Origin: Leptasterias polaris
Lineage: Eukaryota; Echinodermata; Asteroidea; Forcipulatida; Asteriidae
Direction of reading: 5' to 3'
Assembly (NCBI GenBank): GCA_037783415.1
Contig: JAZGTN010000009.1
Coordinates: 5,146,001-5,210,000, forward strand
Length of the DNA: 64,000 bases
The notes under the pieces: model-generated
What the model saw: only the letters and a program-made list of their open reading frames with translations
The model's database searches: none
What the model was told of the DNA's origin: nothing
Position numbers and translations under genes: made by a program
Shown: positions 22,270 to 33,942 of the stretch, piece by piece
How positions within the stretch are numbered: the stretch's first letter is position 1
Layout: each line of letters opens with the position of its first letter

Positions 22270-22735
22270 TAGGGTCAACTCGGTCTCACTCCAGTCATGT
22301 CAATCCCATGTCGACTCGGTCCAAAGTCAACTCGGACTAAAGAGTTACATGAAGTGTGGCTGACGGGAGGTGGCTCAAGTAATTGACTGTATCGCGCCAT
22401 TGTTTAATTGTGTGCTTAAAAACACTAACAATCTCCTTTTAAAAAATACATGTTTCGCAACTGCCCCCTTCATATCATGAATGACACTGCTCTCTTTACA
22501 AGTTACATTCTGTGAAAGACTTATTTGTGTATAAACTCACGTTTGCTGAAAGTTGCACGGAATCTACCTCACTGTCCATGCTGTGCCATGCTCTGACCAT
22601 CTGACTTACGTTGCAGCCGCAGCATCACCGTTCAAACCGATTTGACTTGGCACCTAGTTGATTTGGGACCGAGTTAACTTGGGACCGAGATGACCTCAAA
22701 CCAAATTTAATAGGACCTCGGACCGAGTTGACGGT
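22270..22735. repeat. Foldback with repeated CAACTCGGTC motifs
   Basis: The left side has several GTCAACTCGGTC-like words and the right side their inverses (GGACCGAGTTGAC). The centre is unrelated. It looks like a decayed DNA element with repeated subterminal motifs. Confidence 0.55.
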
Positions 22736-22744
22736 AGGGCCTAC

Positions 22745-22792
22745 ATAACATAACATAAAAATTTAAATTTATAAGGCGCTATTCCATCAAGA
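22745..22792 (-). mobile_element. LINE 3'-end relic
   Basis: Read on the minus strand, a GCGCCTTATAAATTTAAAT stretch resembles the 3' ends of CR1/L2-type LINEs, including the tail of the LINE at 37.1 kb. It is short and degraded. Confidence 0.4.
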
Positions 22793-22824
22793 TCATAGCA
22801 AACATAAAAGCAACTAGACTTACA

Positions 22825-22856
22825 TTTTTGTTGCATAACAAAAACGAGGTGTTCGG
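22825..22856 (+). repeat. Terminal hairpin plus GAGGTGTTCGG of the 1.2-kb repeat family
   Basis: TTTTTGTT-gcat-AACAAAAA is followed by CGAGGTGTTCGG, the signature start of the repeat family described at 24894. The downstream sequence is a diverged or rearranged member. Confidence 0.65.
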
Positions 22857-22929
22857 CATGATATTAAAATGTTGGTCGTAATACATCCCAGCTGTCGTAT
22901 TCGTAATTTTAAAAAAGCCATCACTTGTC

Positions 22930-23680
22930 AAGTAATGAACAAAATATATGACAAGTACTGTACACGAAGTAAATTGCGACGTTTTTTGTAAACGATGATA
23001 TTTACATAAATCTTACAATTTTCATCGCCGTGTCTGAGAGACATACTCAGCGGTCCTAGAGCGCCTTCGGCAGGCATGGTCACGTCGATCAACGTGCCGT
23101 CGGTCTCGATGTTTGATGAGAAGCGAACCAATTTCGATCTTTTTCAGATTGAGTTTAAGTCAGTTATTAAACGTCATACATATTACTAAATCAGGTGGAC
23201 ATCTCAGTGAGAACTCGTCTTCTGTTCGTTGTTTACCATCAAACCATCAGACGGGCAAAAGGGAAATCACTTAAGTTTAACTTCGCACGAGTTAACGATA
23301 AACTCATCGTGCCAAACACCATGTTTTGTTCGATGACGTTTGACATGTCCAGCTGCACACATACACAATACATGGCTGGACTACACACAAGCCTCGTGGA
23401 CTTACGACACTGTCATCAATGGAGCGGAACAGCCAGCCACACACAGCGCTGTGTAGTTAACATGCAGGTTAATACATACGTGGGCTTTATCGTCCGATTT
23501 TGAAGAAAATATTCAAGGCAAACTTTGACCTTCCGGTACGACCAGAAGAAGGGGTCATACGATTTTGGCGTTAACTTTTCAAATATAGCCCCAGTCTTGA
23601 TCTATCAGATGCTCAATTATGAATATCATAGTTGTAAAATTCAAAGACATACAGCGTATAGCAAATGGTAACTTTTTAAA
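22930..23680. repeat. Inverted duplicate of 59070-59470
   Basis: The 22930-23200 part on the minus strand and 59330-59470 on the plus strand share a frame beginning VRFSSNIETDGTLI and containing MPAEGALGPLSMSLRH. The 23480-23650 part matches 59090-59260 inverted. The copies differ by few bases in the shared peptide region, then part ways where the 59-kb copy enters a histone-type 3' stem-loop. I do not recognise the peptide. Confidence 0.6.
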
Positions 23681-23689
23681 CTTAAAAAC

Positions 23690-24893
23690 CTTGTAATTTG
23701 ACACCTGATGACGTCACCATGACGTCACTGAAGCGGTTTTATCTCCTAATGGTTATCTAACTATATGTAAAGTTTCAAGTTTATATGAGCTTGGGAAATG
23801 TTATAAACATGTCTGTGTATTAAATATTGTATACTTCTATAGAGTCTTTAGAATGGTGGTTCTAAAGATTTGACCAAACTTTTTGGATGTAACACATCCC
23901 AGCTTGAGTACATGCAAAGTTTCCATTTGATCAACAAAGTTGTTCTGTACATATAGATCTTGTAAAACACTACCTTGGTGGTGAGATAACATGAAAATCG
24001 ATGACGTCGTGAAAACGTCACTCCACGTTATATCCTTGTAGGACCTTCCAAGTCTCATGCAAAATGAAATTTGAATATAGCTTGCTTTGTACTGAAGATA
24101 TGTACCAATTGGTCAAAATTTCAAAAATTTGTAAACAAAATTTGATGACGTCATCAAGTCGTCACTCTATCTTTAAGTAGTCAATATAACTGTCTATCAA
24201 CATGCCAAGTTTCAACTCAGTCAAACTTGTGGTTTTGTAGATACACAGCTTCAAAAAGTAAACCTTTAATGCGATACCACGTGACACATGATGACGTCAT
24301 CAATCTAAAAATTCACACATATGTTGTCTGCAAGAAGGTCATTATGTATACCAATTTTGAAACGATTATCATAAACTTCGCCACAGACATCTAGTAAAAG
24401 TGTATTTTTAATTGTTTTCAACCTGCCGCTAGAGGGCGCTCTTGACTTTTATGACGTCACTTGTCTTATTTTGTTAAACCAGACTCTTGCTCGACTATAA
24501 CACCGTTAAACAAAACTTCAAAAAGTGTGCCACTTTTAAATTACAAGGCACTTCCTGTTTCTTCCTGTTTCGACCGGAAGTAGAGGTCAAGTCATGTCAA
24601 GCACACAATAAAAAATGAAGACCCATATTACCTCTATATAATCCCGCAAAAAGTAACCGACGGTCTCTTCATCTTGATTTGATATGGATTTTCAAAGATT
24701 ACATTTTTTAATTTTAAAAACCTTGTAACTTGACACCTGATGACGTCATCATGACGTAAATGAAACGGTTTCGTCTCCTAATGGTTATCTAACTATGGTA
24801 GACATTTCAAGTTTATACGAGCTTGGGAAGTGTGCTTTTGTTAGCGGACAAGCGGCGAAGAGAAGAAGAATCTGAAGAAGTAAAAAAAAAAAA
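23690..24893 (+). mobile_element. 1.2-kb CRE-rich repeat family, copy 1
   Basis: Near-identical over most of its length to 24894-26060, 27860-29010 and others. It ends in the family's 3' signature, GGCGAAGAGAAGAAGAATC followed by an A-rich tail. It carries several TGACGTCA sites and no coding frame. Confidence 0.8.
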
Positions 24894-26162
24894 ACTAAAC
24901 ATAATTTTTTGTTGGAAACAAAAAAGAGGTGTTCGGTGTGACCTCGTGTTTCAAAGAAATGTTATAAACATGTCTGTGTATTAAATATTGTATACTTCTA
25001 TAGAGTCTTTAGAATGGTGGTTCTAAAGATTTGACCAAACTTTTTGGATGTAACACATCCCAGCTTGAGTACATGCAAAGTTTCCATTTGATCACCAAAG
25101 TTGTTCTGTACATATAGATCTTGTAAAACACTACCTTGGTGGTGACATAACATGAAAATCGATGACGTCGTGAAAACGTCACTCCACGTTATATCCTTGT
25201 AGGACCTTCCAAGTCTCATGCAAAATGAAATTTGACTATAGCTTGCTTTGTACTGAAGATATGTACCAATTGGTCAAAATTTCTAAAATTTGTAAAACAC
25301 AATTTGATGACGTTATCAAGTCGTCACTCTAGCTTTAAGTAGTCAATATAACTGTCTATCAACATGCCAAGTTTCAACTCAGTCAAACTTGTGGTTTTGT
25401 AGATACACAGCTTCAAAATGTATACCTTTAATGCGATACCACGTGACACATAATGACGTCATCAATCTAAAAATTCACACATATGTTGTCTGCAAGAAGG
25501 TCATTATGTATACCAATTTTGAAACGATTATCATTAACTTCGCCACAGACATCTAGTAAAAGTGTATTTTTAATTGTTTTCAACCTGCCGCTAGAGGGCG
25601 CTCTTGACTTTTATGACGTCACTTGTCTTATTTTTTTAAACCAGACTCTTGCTCGACTATAACACCGTTAAAAAAAAATTTCCAAAAAGTGTGCCACTTT
25701 TAAATTACAAGGCACTTCCTATTTCTTCCTGTTTCGACCGGAAGTAGAGGTCAAGTCATGTCACGCACACAATAAAAAATGAAGACCCATATTACCTCTA
25801 TATAATCCCGCAAAAAGTAACCGACGGTCTCTTCATCTTGATTTGATATGGATTTTCAAAGATTAAATTTTTAAATTGTAAAAACCTTGTAACTTGACAC
25901 CTGATGACGTCATCATGACGTAAATGAAACGGTTTCGTCTCCTAATGGTTATCTAACTATGGTAGACATTTCAAGTTTATACGAGCTTGGCAAGTGTGCT
26001 TTTGTTAGCGGACAAGCGGCGAAGAGAAGAAGAATCTGAAGAAGTAAAAACAAAAAACGAACAATAACAAGAGGTGTTCGGAGCTACGCTCCGCTCCGAA
26101 CACCTAAAAACCGAACAATAACAAGAGGTGTTCGGAGCTACGCTCCGCTCCGAACACCTAAA
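24894..26162 (+). mobile_element. 1.2-kb CRE-rich repeat family, copy 2 (complete)
   Basis: It starts with hairpin TTTTTTGTT-gga-AACAAAAAA and GAGGTGTTCGG (24905-24936), ends GAAGAAGAATCTGAAGAAG with an A-rich tail (about 26050), then two tandem palindromes AGGTGTTCGGAGC...GCTCCGAACACCT (about 26070-26162). No transposase or reverse transcriptase is present, so it must be mobilised by another element. At least three perfect TGACGTCA octamers lie inside. The class is unknown; terminal hairpins without TIRs loosely recall Helitron-type ends, which remains unproven. Confidence 0.8.
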
Positions 26163-26273
26163 AAGGAGTACAGCGCCCCAGTTACTGGGTCTAGCCCCGC
26201 ATAAGTAGTGCCAATACGCTTGACTTCAAGAAGGACTCAAGGATTCTAGTTATTTCTAGTCAGGTAGAATTAC

Positions 26274-26516
26274 CAGCTGGTGTGCTTTCTTCAGGTGTGT
26301 TCTGTTGCTGAGTCGTTGCAGCTACTGGCATGGGTGTCACTGTTGTTGTATTGTCCGATGATATCGATATCGTGGCACCTACAGTAGTTGTATCGTTGTT
26401 TTCTGCAGGGCCAGAAGTAGCAGCACTAGAACTAGCAGTAGTATTCTCGTTTCCATCACCACCACTATCTGTTGTGCCTGTTTCCACTGTCTCGGTCGTA
26501 TTGGACACTGACGACC
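26274..26516 (-). CDS. Ser/Thr-rich mucin-like exon of the mucin/EGF gene
   Basis: Acceptor AATGACAG and a donor reading CCAGCTG then GTAATT bound 243 bp, phase 1-1. The product is Ser/Thr-rich: SSVSNTTETVETGTTDSGG near its start, SSSAATSGPAENNDTTT in the middle and TTVTPMPVAATTQQQNTPEE near the end. It contains three or more NTT N-glycosylation sequons and many candidate O-glycosylation sites, with no cysteine. It joins in phase with both the 27736 exon and the first VTTPAAG exon, making a long extracellular stalk. Its donor GTAATT is the same as that of the heptad exons. Low complexity prevents a family assignment. Confidence 0.7.
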
Positions 26517-26519
26517 CTG

Positions 26520-27050
26520 TCATTGTCAAACAGGAAAACACTTTAAACAGATTCATCGGAATATTTTAAGAATGTTTGTGTGCCCCACTTGAAAAATAAT
26601 AATTGTTTAAGTGCTCCATTTTGATTAGTTTGCTACAGAGACGCTAGGTGGCAGCAGACCGGGTAGGTGCCCATGGCTATCGTTTACGTTAGTTCTGAGC
26701 AGCCAAATGTATCCCCTAAAACAATGGATTTATCTGGTGAGTTTGCCGCCACCCTGCAGTTTCACTGAGGTCTCCCAGCAGCTCAGGGTTCAATGTACAC
26801 AAACAGGAAAGATACAAAAACTTTCTCCCGTGCATTTCCCTTTCCCCCTGAACGTTAAACGTTCTTCTATTATTATAATTGATTTTAAGCACTCTGAGAG
26901 ATTTTAAGCACTCTGATTGGCTTGATTTAATTTGTTTCATTCAAAAATGTGTACTATTATTGCTACATGATTCCCTCTTCCGATTGATCTTCTTGACCAA
27001 TACTTTACTGCTGTGCAGTAGGCCTACGTCCGTGTCTTATTGTCCTAGTC
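26520..27050. other. Probable intron, nothing recognised
   Basis: Short overlapping frames on both strands have no supporting splice sites or recognisable sequence. Confidence 0.4.
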
Positions 27051-27290
27051 CTTGTTTGTGTAACCTGTTATGTTCATTTAGTGTGTAATATACAAACTAA
27101 AATTCTGTATGCAATTAATACCTTTAAGCTACACACGTCATGGGGGTCTCTACTCGACAAGCTCTGCTTTTTGGAGACCCCCACCACTTAACCACCTTCT
27201 TTTCTGTATTTAGCCCTATATGTATGATTGATTGATTAAGTGGAAATAAAGTATTGAGTTGAATTGAATTGAATTGAATTGAATTGAAAA
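27050..27290 (+). mobile_element. LINE 3' end with (GAATT)n tail
   Basis: A hairpin-forming GGGGGTCTC...GAGACCCCC, an AATAAAGTATTGAGTT stretch and then about five GAATT repeats make a typical 3' end of a non-LTR retrotransposon. No reverse transcriptase sequence precedes it, so the copy is strongly 5'-truncated. Confidence 0.6.
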
Positions 27291-27735
27291 AGACTGGTAA
27301 GGGAGTATACTTAGGCTAACATGTGATGTGAAGACCAGCTCCGCGAACTAGCGAATAAAATGGTCCTTAAAAACAAACACAATTTATCCCCTTTTAGCAA
27401 ATTGTTAGGTGATGTTGTGCTTATCTCTGTTAAAGTTTCATTACCTACATGGGAAAAATGACACGCAATATTTTCTTATTAACATAAATCATATTAATTG
27501 TTCTTAACATTGTCACTGGTATGTGATTTGTTTTAACTTTATATATAGTACAAAATAGTACAGACCTACGGTGGGGAAAGAGGTTGTAAGTTGTAACGTT
27601 GATCTCAACCCATCGGACGCTTCTGCACTCGTGTCTTATAAACATAATTTCAAATCGTGCACTGTCTTTGAATCGAAAGCAGTAACAACAGCATGGGTTG
27701 TTCAAACAGTAATTAATTGTCATTTTTGGGCCTAC

Positions 27736-27783
27736 CTGTTGACATGGCTGTTGTTGTATCGGCGCTAGTCGCATTATTCGCTT
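27736..27783 (-). CDS. Short Ser/Thr-rich exon, upstream part of the mucin/EGF gene
   Basis: Acceptor AAACACAACAG and a donor reading TCAACAG then GTAGGC bound 48 bp, phase 1-1, coding ANNATSADTTTAMST. Composition and phase match the Ser/Thr exon at 26274, to which it would splice directly. A 16-codon exon can arise by chance, so it rests mainly on phase agreement and on the good sites at both ends. One N-glycosylation sequon (NNAT) is present. Confidence 0.5.
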
Positions 27784-27859
27784 CTGTTGTGTTTGCGTCT
27801 GAGGACCGCCATGGAAGAAGAGTAAGAAGGAGAAAAAAGAGCAGTGATAAATAAATATT

Positions 27860-29200
27860 AGGCATAATTTTTTGTTGGAAACAAAAAAGAGGTGTTCGGT
27901 GTGACCTCGTGTTTCAAAGAAATGTTATAAACATGTCTGTGTATTAAATATTGTATACTTCTATAGAGTCTTTAGAATGGTGGTTCTAAAGATTTGACCA
28001 AACTTTTTGGATGTAACACATCCCAGCTTGAGTACATGCAAAGTTTCCATTTGATCACCAAAGTTGTTCTGTACATATAGATCTTGTAAAACACTACCTT
28101 GGTGGTGACATAACATGAAAATCGATGACGTCGTGAAAACGTCACTCCACGTTATATCCTTGTAGGACCTTCCAAGTCTCATGCAAAATGAAATTTGACT
28201 ATAGCTTGCTTTGTACTGAAGATATGTACCAATTGGTCCAAATTTCAAAAATTTGTAAACAAATTTGATGACGTCATCAAGTCGTCACTCTATCTTTAAG
28301 TAGTCAATATAACTGTCTATCAACATGCCAAGTTTCAACTCAGTCAAACTTGTGGTTTTGTAGATACACAGCTTCAAAAAGTAAACCTTTAATGCGATAC
28401 CACGTGACACATGATGACGTCATCAATCTAAAAATTCACACATATGTTGTCTGCAAGAAGGTCATTATGTATACCAATTTTGAAACGATTATCATAAACT
28501 TCGCCACAGACATCTAGTAAAAGTGTATTTTTAATTGTTTTCAACCTGCCGCTAGAGGGCGCTCTTGACTTTTATGACGTCACTTGTCTTATTTTGTTAA
28601 ACCAGACTCTTGCTCGACTATAACACCGTTAAACAAAACTTCAAAAAGTGTGCCACTTTTAAATTACAAGGCACTTCCTGTTTCTTCCTGTTTCGACCGG
28701 AACTAGAGGTCAAGTCATGTCACGCACACAATAAAAAATGAAGACCCATATTACCTCTATATAATCCCGCAAAAAGTAACCGACGGTCTCTTCATCTTGA
28801 TTTGATATGGATTTTCAAAGATTAAATTTTTTATTTTTAAAAAACTTGTAACTTGACACCTGATGACGTCATCATGACGTAAATGAAACGGTTTCGTCTC
28901 CTAATGGTTATCTAACTATGGTAGAAATTTCAAGTTTATACGAGCTTGGGAAGTGTGCTTTTGTTAGCGGACAAGCGGCGAAGAGAAGAAGAATCTGAAG
29001 AAGAAAACAAAAAAGAAAAAAACCAACAATAACAAGAGGTGTTCGGAGCTACGCTCAGCTCCGAACACCTAAAAAAAAAAAAAAACGAACAATAAGAAGA
29101 GGTCTTCGGACTTTTGTCCGAACACCTAAAAAGTAAGAAAAGAAAAAAAAACGGAACAAAAACAAGAGGTGTTCCGGGCGGAGTGCCCGAACACCTAATA
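27860..29200 (+). mobile_element. 1.2-kb CRE-rich repeat family, copy 3
   Basis: Same 5' hairpin and GAGGTGTTCGG start as copy 2, and the same end near 29005. It is then followed by three successive palindromes with different centres: GGAGC/GCTCC-like (29036-29072), GGAC/GTCC (29096-29128) and GGGC/GCCC (29163-29199). Four perfect TGACGTCA sites are present. Confidence 0.8.
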
Positions 29201-29201
29201 A

Positions 29202-31475
29202 GTTTTTGTTGCGAGCACAAAAACAAGGTGTTCGGGAATTGTTTTTCCCCCAGGACCAAGCAATTACTACTCAGTATATAGATCTTGAACCTGCACCTTT
29301 AAGGTGACGTCATGCCACACTCGATGACGTCATCGTGATGTGAACAAATTTTGTGGATGTAACATATCCCAACTTGGATACATGAAAGTTTCAGCTTGAT
29401 TACCAAAGTCGTTCTGTACTCATAAATCTTGTAAGAACTAGCAGTGGCTCAAATGTAATTGAATTTGGTAAATACGACTCTGTTAGAAATGTGTACGATA
29501 AGTTTTTATCAAAAGTTAGTGAATGAGTCTATTTAGAAACAAATTATTCCACAACTACTTTCCCAAGAGTTACTTCCTTCCATTGTTTGAACCCAATAAA
29601 GTTACCCTTTTCCCGTGCAATTTGGACTTCATGTATTACATACTGAAGTACCTACTCATATCACGCATAGAACAGAAGCACCACAATGACCTAACTATGT
29701 CCCGAGTTTACATTAATCCACTAATCCCAAAATGTCTGTAGCGCCCGCTAGACTTGACTTTTGAATTGCGAGTTTATTTACTTAATTGGTTTTTGGACAA
29801 CCATTGGATGGAAGTATAATGTTTCTTGATGTGATCGGCTGGTTCCCTTTACTTGTTTTTATAATGATCACATATGAAATAATCGTGTACGATTTTTTCA
29901 CAACAAAGCTTACATGTTTAGAATGATAGAACATAATAATTAAGTGTTTGATGGGCGCGGGCATCGATCTGCTTGCTAGTTTCCATGGTAGTCGCTTTGG
30001 AATCAAAACCCAATATTTTTGAATGATTATCCACTTGATTACAAGCCTAAAGATGTTATTCAAAATAATAAATGAAGTTGTCACCATTCCTGTGTCTATG
30101 AATGCAACAAAACATCAGCAGCTCGTGACCGTAGTTTTTATCTAGCGCCCTCTGTGTAAAGGCAGCGCTGATGTAACACATCCCCGGCCTAAATACTGAC
30201 TTGCAAAGTTTAAGCTTGATGCCAAAGTTGTTCTGTACGTATTAGATCTTGTAAAACACTACCTTGGTGGTAATATAACTTGAAAATTGATGACGTCATG
30301 CAGACGTCATCACTTCATATTTTATAAATTCATTACCTTTCAAGTTTCAAAAGCCTAGCATTTGTTTGTTAACGAGGTTTGCATGGACGGCTGTTTTAGA
30401 GACTAACAAAGCGTGTTGTCAAAAGCAGGTTGCGCGAACCTTGAACAGAGACTAGACCACAAGTTGTTTATTGGACTTTGAACCTTGTGGTTGATTATCC
30501 CACCGGTTCAGATCACGTAGTGGTTTAACAGCGGGTCAATAAATACCCGTAATAATTGGTCAATATTTCAAATATTTGTATAAAAAAAAGGAATGACGTC
30601 ATCATGTTGTTTCTTTAGATTTACATAGTCAATATCACTGTCTTTCAACATGCCAAGTTTCAACTCAGTCGAACTTGTGGTTTTGTAAATACACGGCTTC
30701 AAAAAGTAAACCTTTAAGGCGATACCACGTGACACACGATGACGTCATCAATCTAAAACTTCACACATATGTTGTCTGCATGAAGGTCATTATTTATACC
30801 AATTTCGAAACGATTATCATAAACTTCGCCACAGACATCTAGTAAAAGTGTATTTTTAATTGTTTTCAACCTGCCGCTAGAGGGCGCTCTTGACTTTTAT
30901 GACGTCACTTGTCTTATTTTTTTAAACCAGACTCTTGCTCGACTATAACACCGTTAAAAAAAACTTCAAAAAGTGTGCCACTTTTAAATTACAAGGCACT
31001 TCCTGTTTCTTCCTGTTTCGACCGGAAGTAGAGGTCAAGTCATGTCACGCACACAATAAAAAATGAAGACCCATATTACCTCTATATAATTCCGCAAAAA
31101 GTAACCGACGGTCTCTTCATCTTGATTTGATATGGATTTTCAAAGATTAAATTTTTTAATTTTAAAAACCTTGTAACTTGACACCTGATGACGTCATCAT
31201 GACGTAAATGAAACGGTTTCGTCTCCTAATGGTTATCTAACTATGGTAGAAATTTCAAGTTTATACGAGCTTGGGAAGTGTGCTTTTGTTAGCGGACAAG
31301 CGGCGAAGAGAAGAAGAAAATGAAGAAGTAAAAAAAACAAAAAAAAAACGAACAATAACAAGAGGTGTTCGGAGCTACGCTCCGCTCCGAACACCTAAGA
31401 AGTATTAAAAAGTAAGAAAAAAAAAAACCGGGACAAAAACAAGAGGTGTTCCTGGCGGAGTTCCCGAACACCTAA
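29202..31475 (+). mobile_element. Long (2.2-kb) variant of the CRE-rich repeat family
   Basis: It starts with GTTTTTGT-(7 nt)-ACAAAAAC and AAGGTGTTCGGG (29202-29236), then a ~1-kb segment found again at 51.8-52.6, 53.6-54.3 and 57.2-58.5 kb, and from ~30590 the same 3' part as the short copies. Terminal palindromes lie at about 31361-31395 and 31442-31475. It suggests the family exists as long and internally different short forms that share both ends. Open frames in it are short and unlike any known protein. Confidence 0.7.
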
Positions 31476-32336
31476 TTAACATGGAAAAAGGTGAGTCTTT
31501 AGAACTTTACGAAATTTAGATAAATTAACAGATTCCCTAATGACAGTAGGAAGAGTGTTCCAAATCATTGGCCCAGCTACACTGAAAGCTTTTTGACCCA
31601 GAACTTTGTTTGCTCGGGGAACAATCAAGCAAGTGTGGTCAAATCTTGGTGGAGTGTAATGTGACAGTAAAGTGGAAATATAACGCGGAGTATTTTTGTT
31701 CAAGCCTTTAAAAACAAGAAGTGCAATCTTAAAATGAATTCGTTCTCTAATCGGTAGCCAATGAAGTTCCCTAAGTGATGGGGTATTTGAACTCTGTTCA
31801 ATTCATATGTCGTGGCACCAAATAAAAGGATATTGCCATAGTTAATACGAGAGAGGACTAAAGCTCTGACAACATGATGTAGAGTATCATTATCAAGGTA
31901 CAGTTTGATTCTCCTAATGTTACGTAATTGAAAATTGGTCGATTGGCAGAGGCTAGAAACTTGCTTGCTCATTGTCATAATTATGTGAATCAAATTGTAT
32001 TCCTAAATTGCGGACAGAATCAGTAGGGTCGATACATGTATCACCCATATGCAAAGATATCTTCGGCAGTTTCTTAAGGTTTTGGGGAGTACCAAGCACA
32101 ATGAACTCGGTTTTGTTTTCAGTAAGCTTTAACATGTTAGGTGTCATCCAGTTTTGAACGATCAGTAATACACAGCTGCAGTTTCTCAATAGCAACTTGC
32201 CAAGCATCAGGTATTCTAGGATCAAAGGAACAATACAGCTGTGTATCATCAGCATAGAAATGAAAGTCTATCTTATGATGACGTATTATATTGCCAAGTG
32301 GGAGGGTGTAAATTCCAAACATCAAGGGACCTAGCC
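31476..32336 (-). pseudogene. Decayed CR1/L2-type LINE reverse transcriptase, right part (C-terminal)
   Basis: Broken minus-strand frames spell the second half of a LINE ORF2: FHFYADDTQLYCSF (the RT active-site YADD, near 32250), a SVRNLGIQFDS motif, an ALVLSRINYGNILLFG segment, and a C-terminal AFSVAGPMIWNTLP near 31570. Frameshifts separate the pieces, so it is inactive. The RT is interrupted at about 32336 by the insertion of a long-TIR element; the missing upstream GSILGPL motif continues at 34593. Confidence 0.8.
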
Positions 32337-32943
32337 CACCTTTTTGGGCTGTAATGGCTCTCTTTTAACATCGGTCTCGTAACACTCACCATTACAGCCC
32401 ACCATCCATACAAACGCGAAGTTTTTAAAGTACGAGCAAGTCGTACCTCTTTGATCGCAAATTTATCCCATTTATAAACATCCCATACTACTCCAACCTA
32501 CCGTACTTTGTTCCTTACATCTTAGGAATTTTTATGATACATTCCATGGCTCACCAAATGATGGCTTCATTTAAATATGATTTTTTTTAAATGGCAAAAA
32601 AAAAAACGGTGTACAAAAATCTTACTTATGATTCGCTGTCTGTTAATCATGAGAAAGTCAGGGCACCCGGCTGATCTACCAAGTCATTAATATGCATAAG
32701 ATGAAGTCGCGGTATAACTTATGTCGCTCACCCAATGAACATGCAACTTGTGAAGCTACATGCAGCGTCATGGGTTCTTGCATTTTCATTAGATGGGCAA
32801 GTGTAAAGCTACAGTACCGCGCGACGTCACCTCATACATGACTTGGCAGATCAGCCGGTCGCCTAGCCTTTTGTCAAGGCCATCGTGGCTTGGACAGCTT
32901 TGTAAACAGTGGAGCGACTGGAACGTATGGTGGCCCTGAAGGG

Positions 32944-33200
32944 ACATCTCATATCGCAAACGTGTGCGCATACGTATGCAATGTCGTGAAACAAATCGCG
33001 AATATCATATATGCGCACACGTATGCAATGTCGTGAAACAATTCGCGAATATGTGCTCACACGTATGCAATGTTGTGAAACAATTCGCAAATATGTGCGC
33101 ACACGTATGCAATGTCGTGAAACAATTCGCGAATATGTGCGCACACGTATGCAATGTCGTGAAACAAATCGCGAATGTGTGCGCACACGAGTGCGAATTT
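32944..33200. repeat. ~48-bp tandem repeat, left arm of the foldback
   Basis: About five units contain ACGTATGCAATGTCGTGAAA then CAATTCGCGAATATGTGCGC. The same unit is found inverted at 33640-33870. Several overlapping frames of ~60-130 codons arise on both strands only because the unit lacks stops. Confidence 0.85.
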
Positions 33201-33639
33201 ACCATGTCGCATACCTTTGGGATGATGTCATAGTTGCAGACAATTTGTTAGTGACGTAGGGAGTACGTGGTGCTACAGTCAGGCTCCTGTAAGCATGGCT
33301 ATACAATAATGTGTACCCAGGAACTTGGCACCATGCCAAGTTTCGCCAACATGTACTACAGCATAAGCTACTTACCTACAGCCTACTATTACTACTGCAT
33401 GTGCTATTACAATCAAGGTCGAAGAGTACGCACGCGCGAGGGTATTTTACGGTCAAATACGCCCATTTTATGTTAATAGCTCACGTTCGTCCTGGGAAAA
33501 GGGAAATACGCATCGCTTGCCTCACAACAATGACTACCGCTGCAATGACTACTGCTTATCTCACTGTAGGCAAGAAACCCCCCAGATCATTAGACATTTT
33601 ATTCAAAGGTATGCAACATGGTATGCAATAAAATTAACG

Positions 33640-33870
33640 ACATCGCAAATATATTCGCAAACGTGTGCGCACATATTCACATTGCATACCGTGTGCGCAC
33701 ACATTCGCGATTTATTTCACGACATTGCATACGTGTGCGCACACATTTGCGATTTGTTTCACGACATTGCATACGTGTGCGCACATATTCGCGAATTGTT
33801 TCACGACATTGCATACGTGTGCGCATATATTCGCGAATTATTTCACGACATTGCATACGTATACGCACAC
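33640..33870. repeat. ~48-bp tandem repeat, right arm (inverted)
   Basis: These are inverted copies of the 32944-33200 units (TTTCACGACATTGCATACG and GTGCGCACA words). Units next to the centre are more diverged than the outer ones. Confidence 0.85.
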
Positions 33871-33942
33871 GTTTGCGATATGCGATGTCCCTTCAGGGCC
33901 ACCATAGGAACGAGAGACCATACGCGCTAGCCGAGTGGCGAA

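Noticed and set aside
23837..24058. MRLGRSYKDITWSDVF proteins at three places
   Set aside because: They are frames within copies of the non-coding repeat family, differing only as the repeat copies differ.
32944..33870. CRISPR-like array
   Set aside because: The units are contiguous tandem copies without unique spacers and lie in a eukaryotic transposon.
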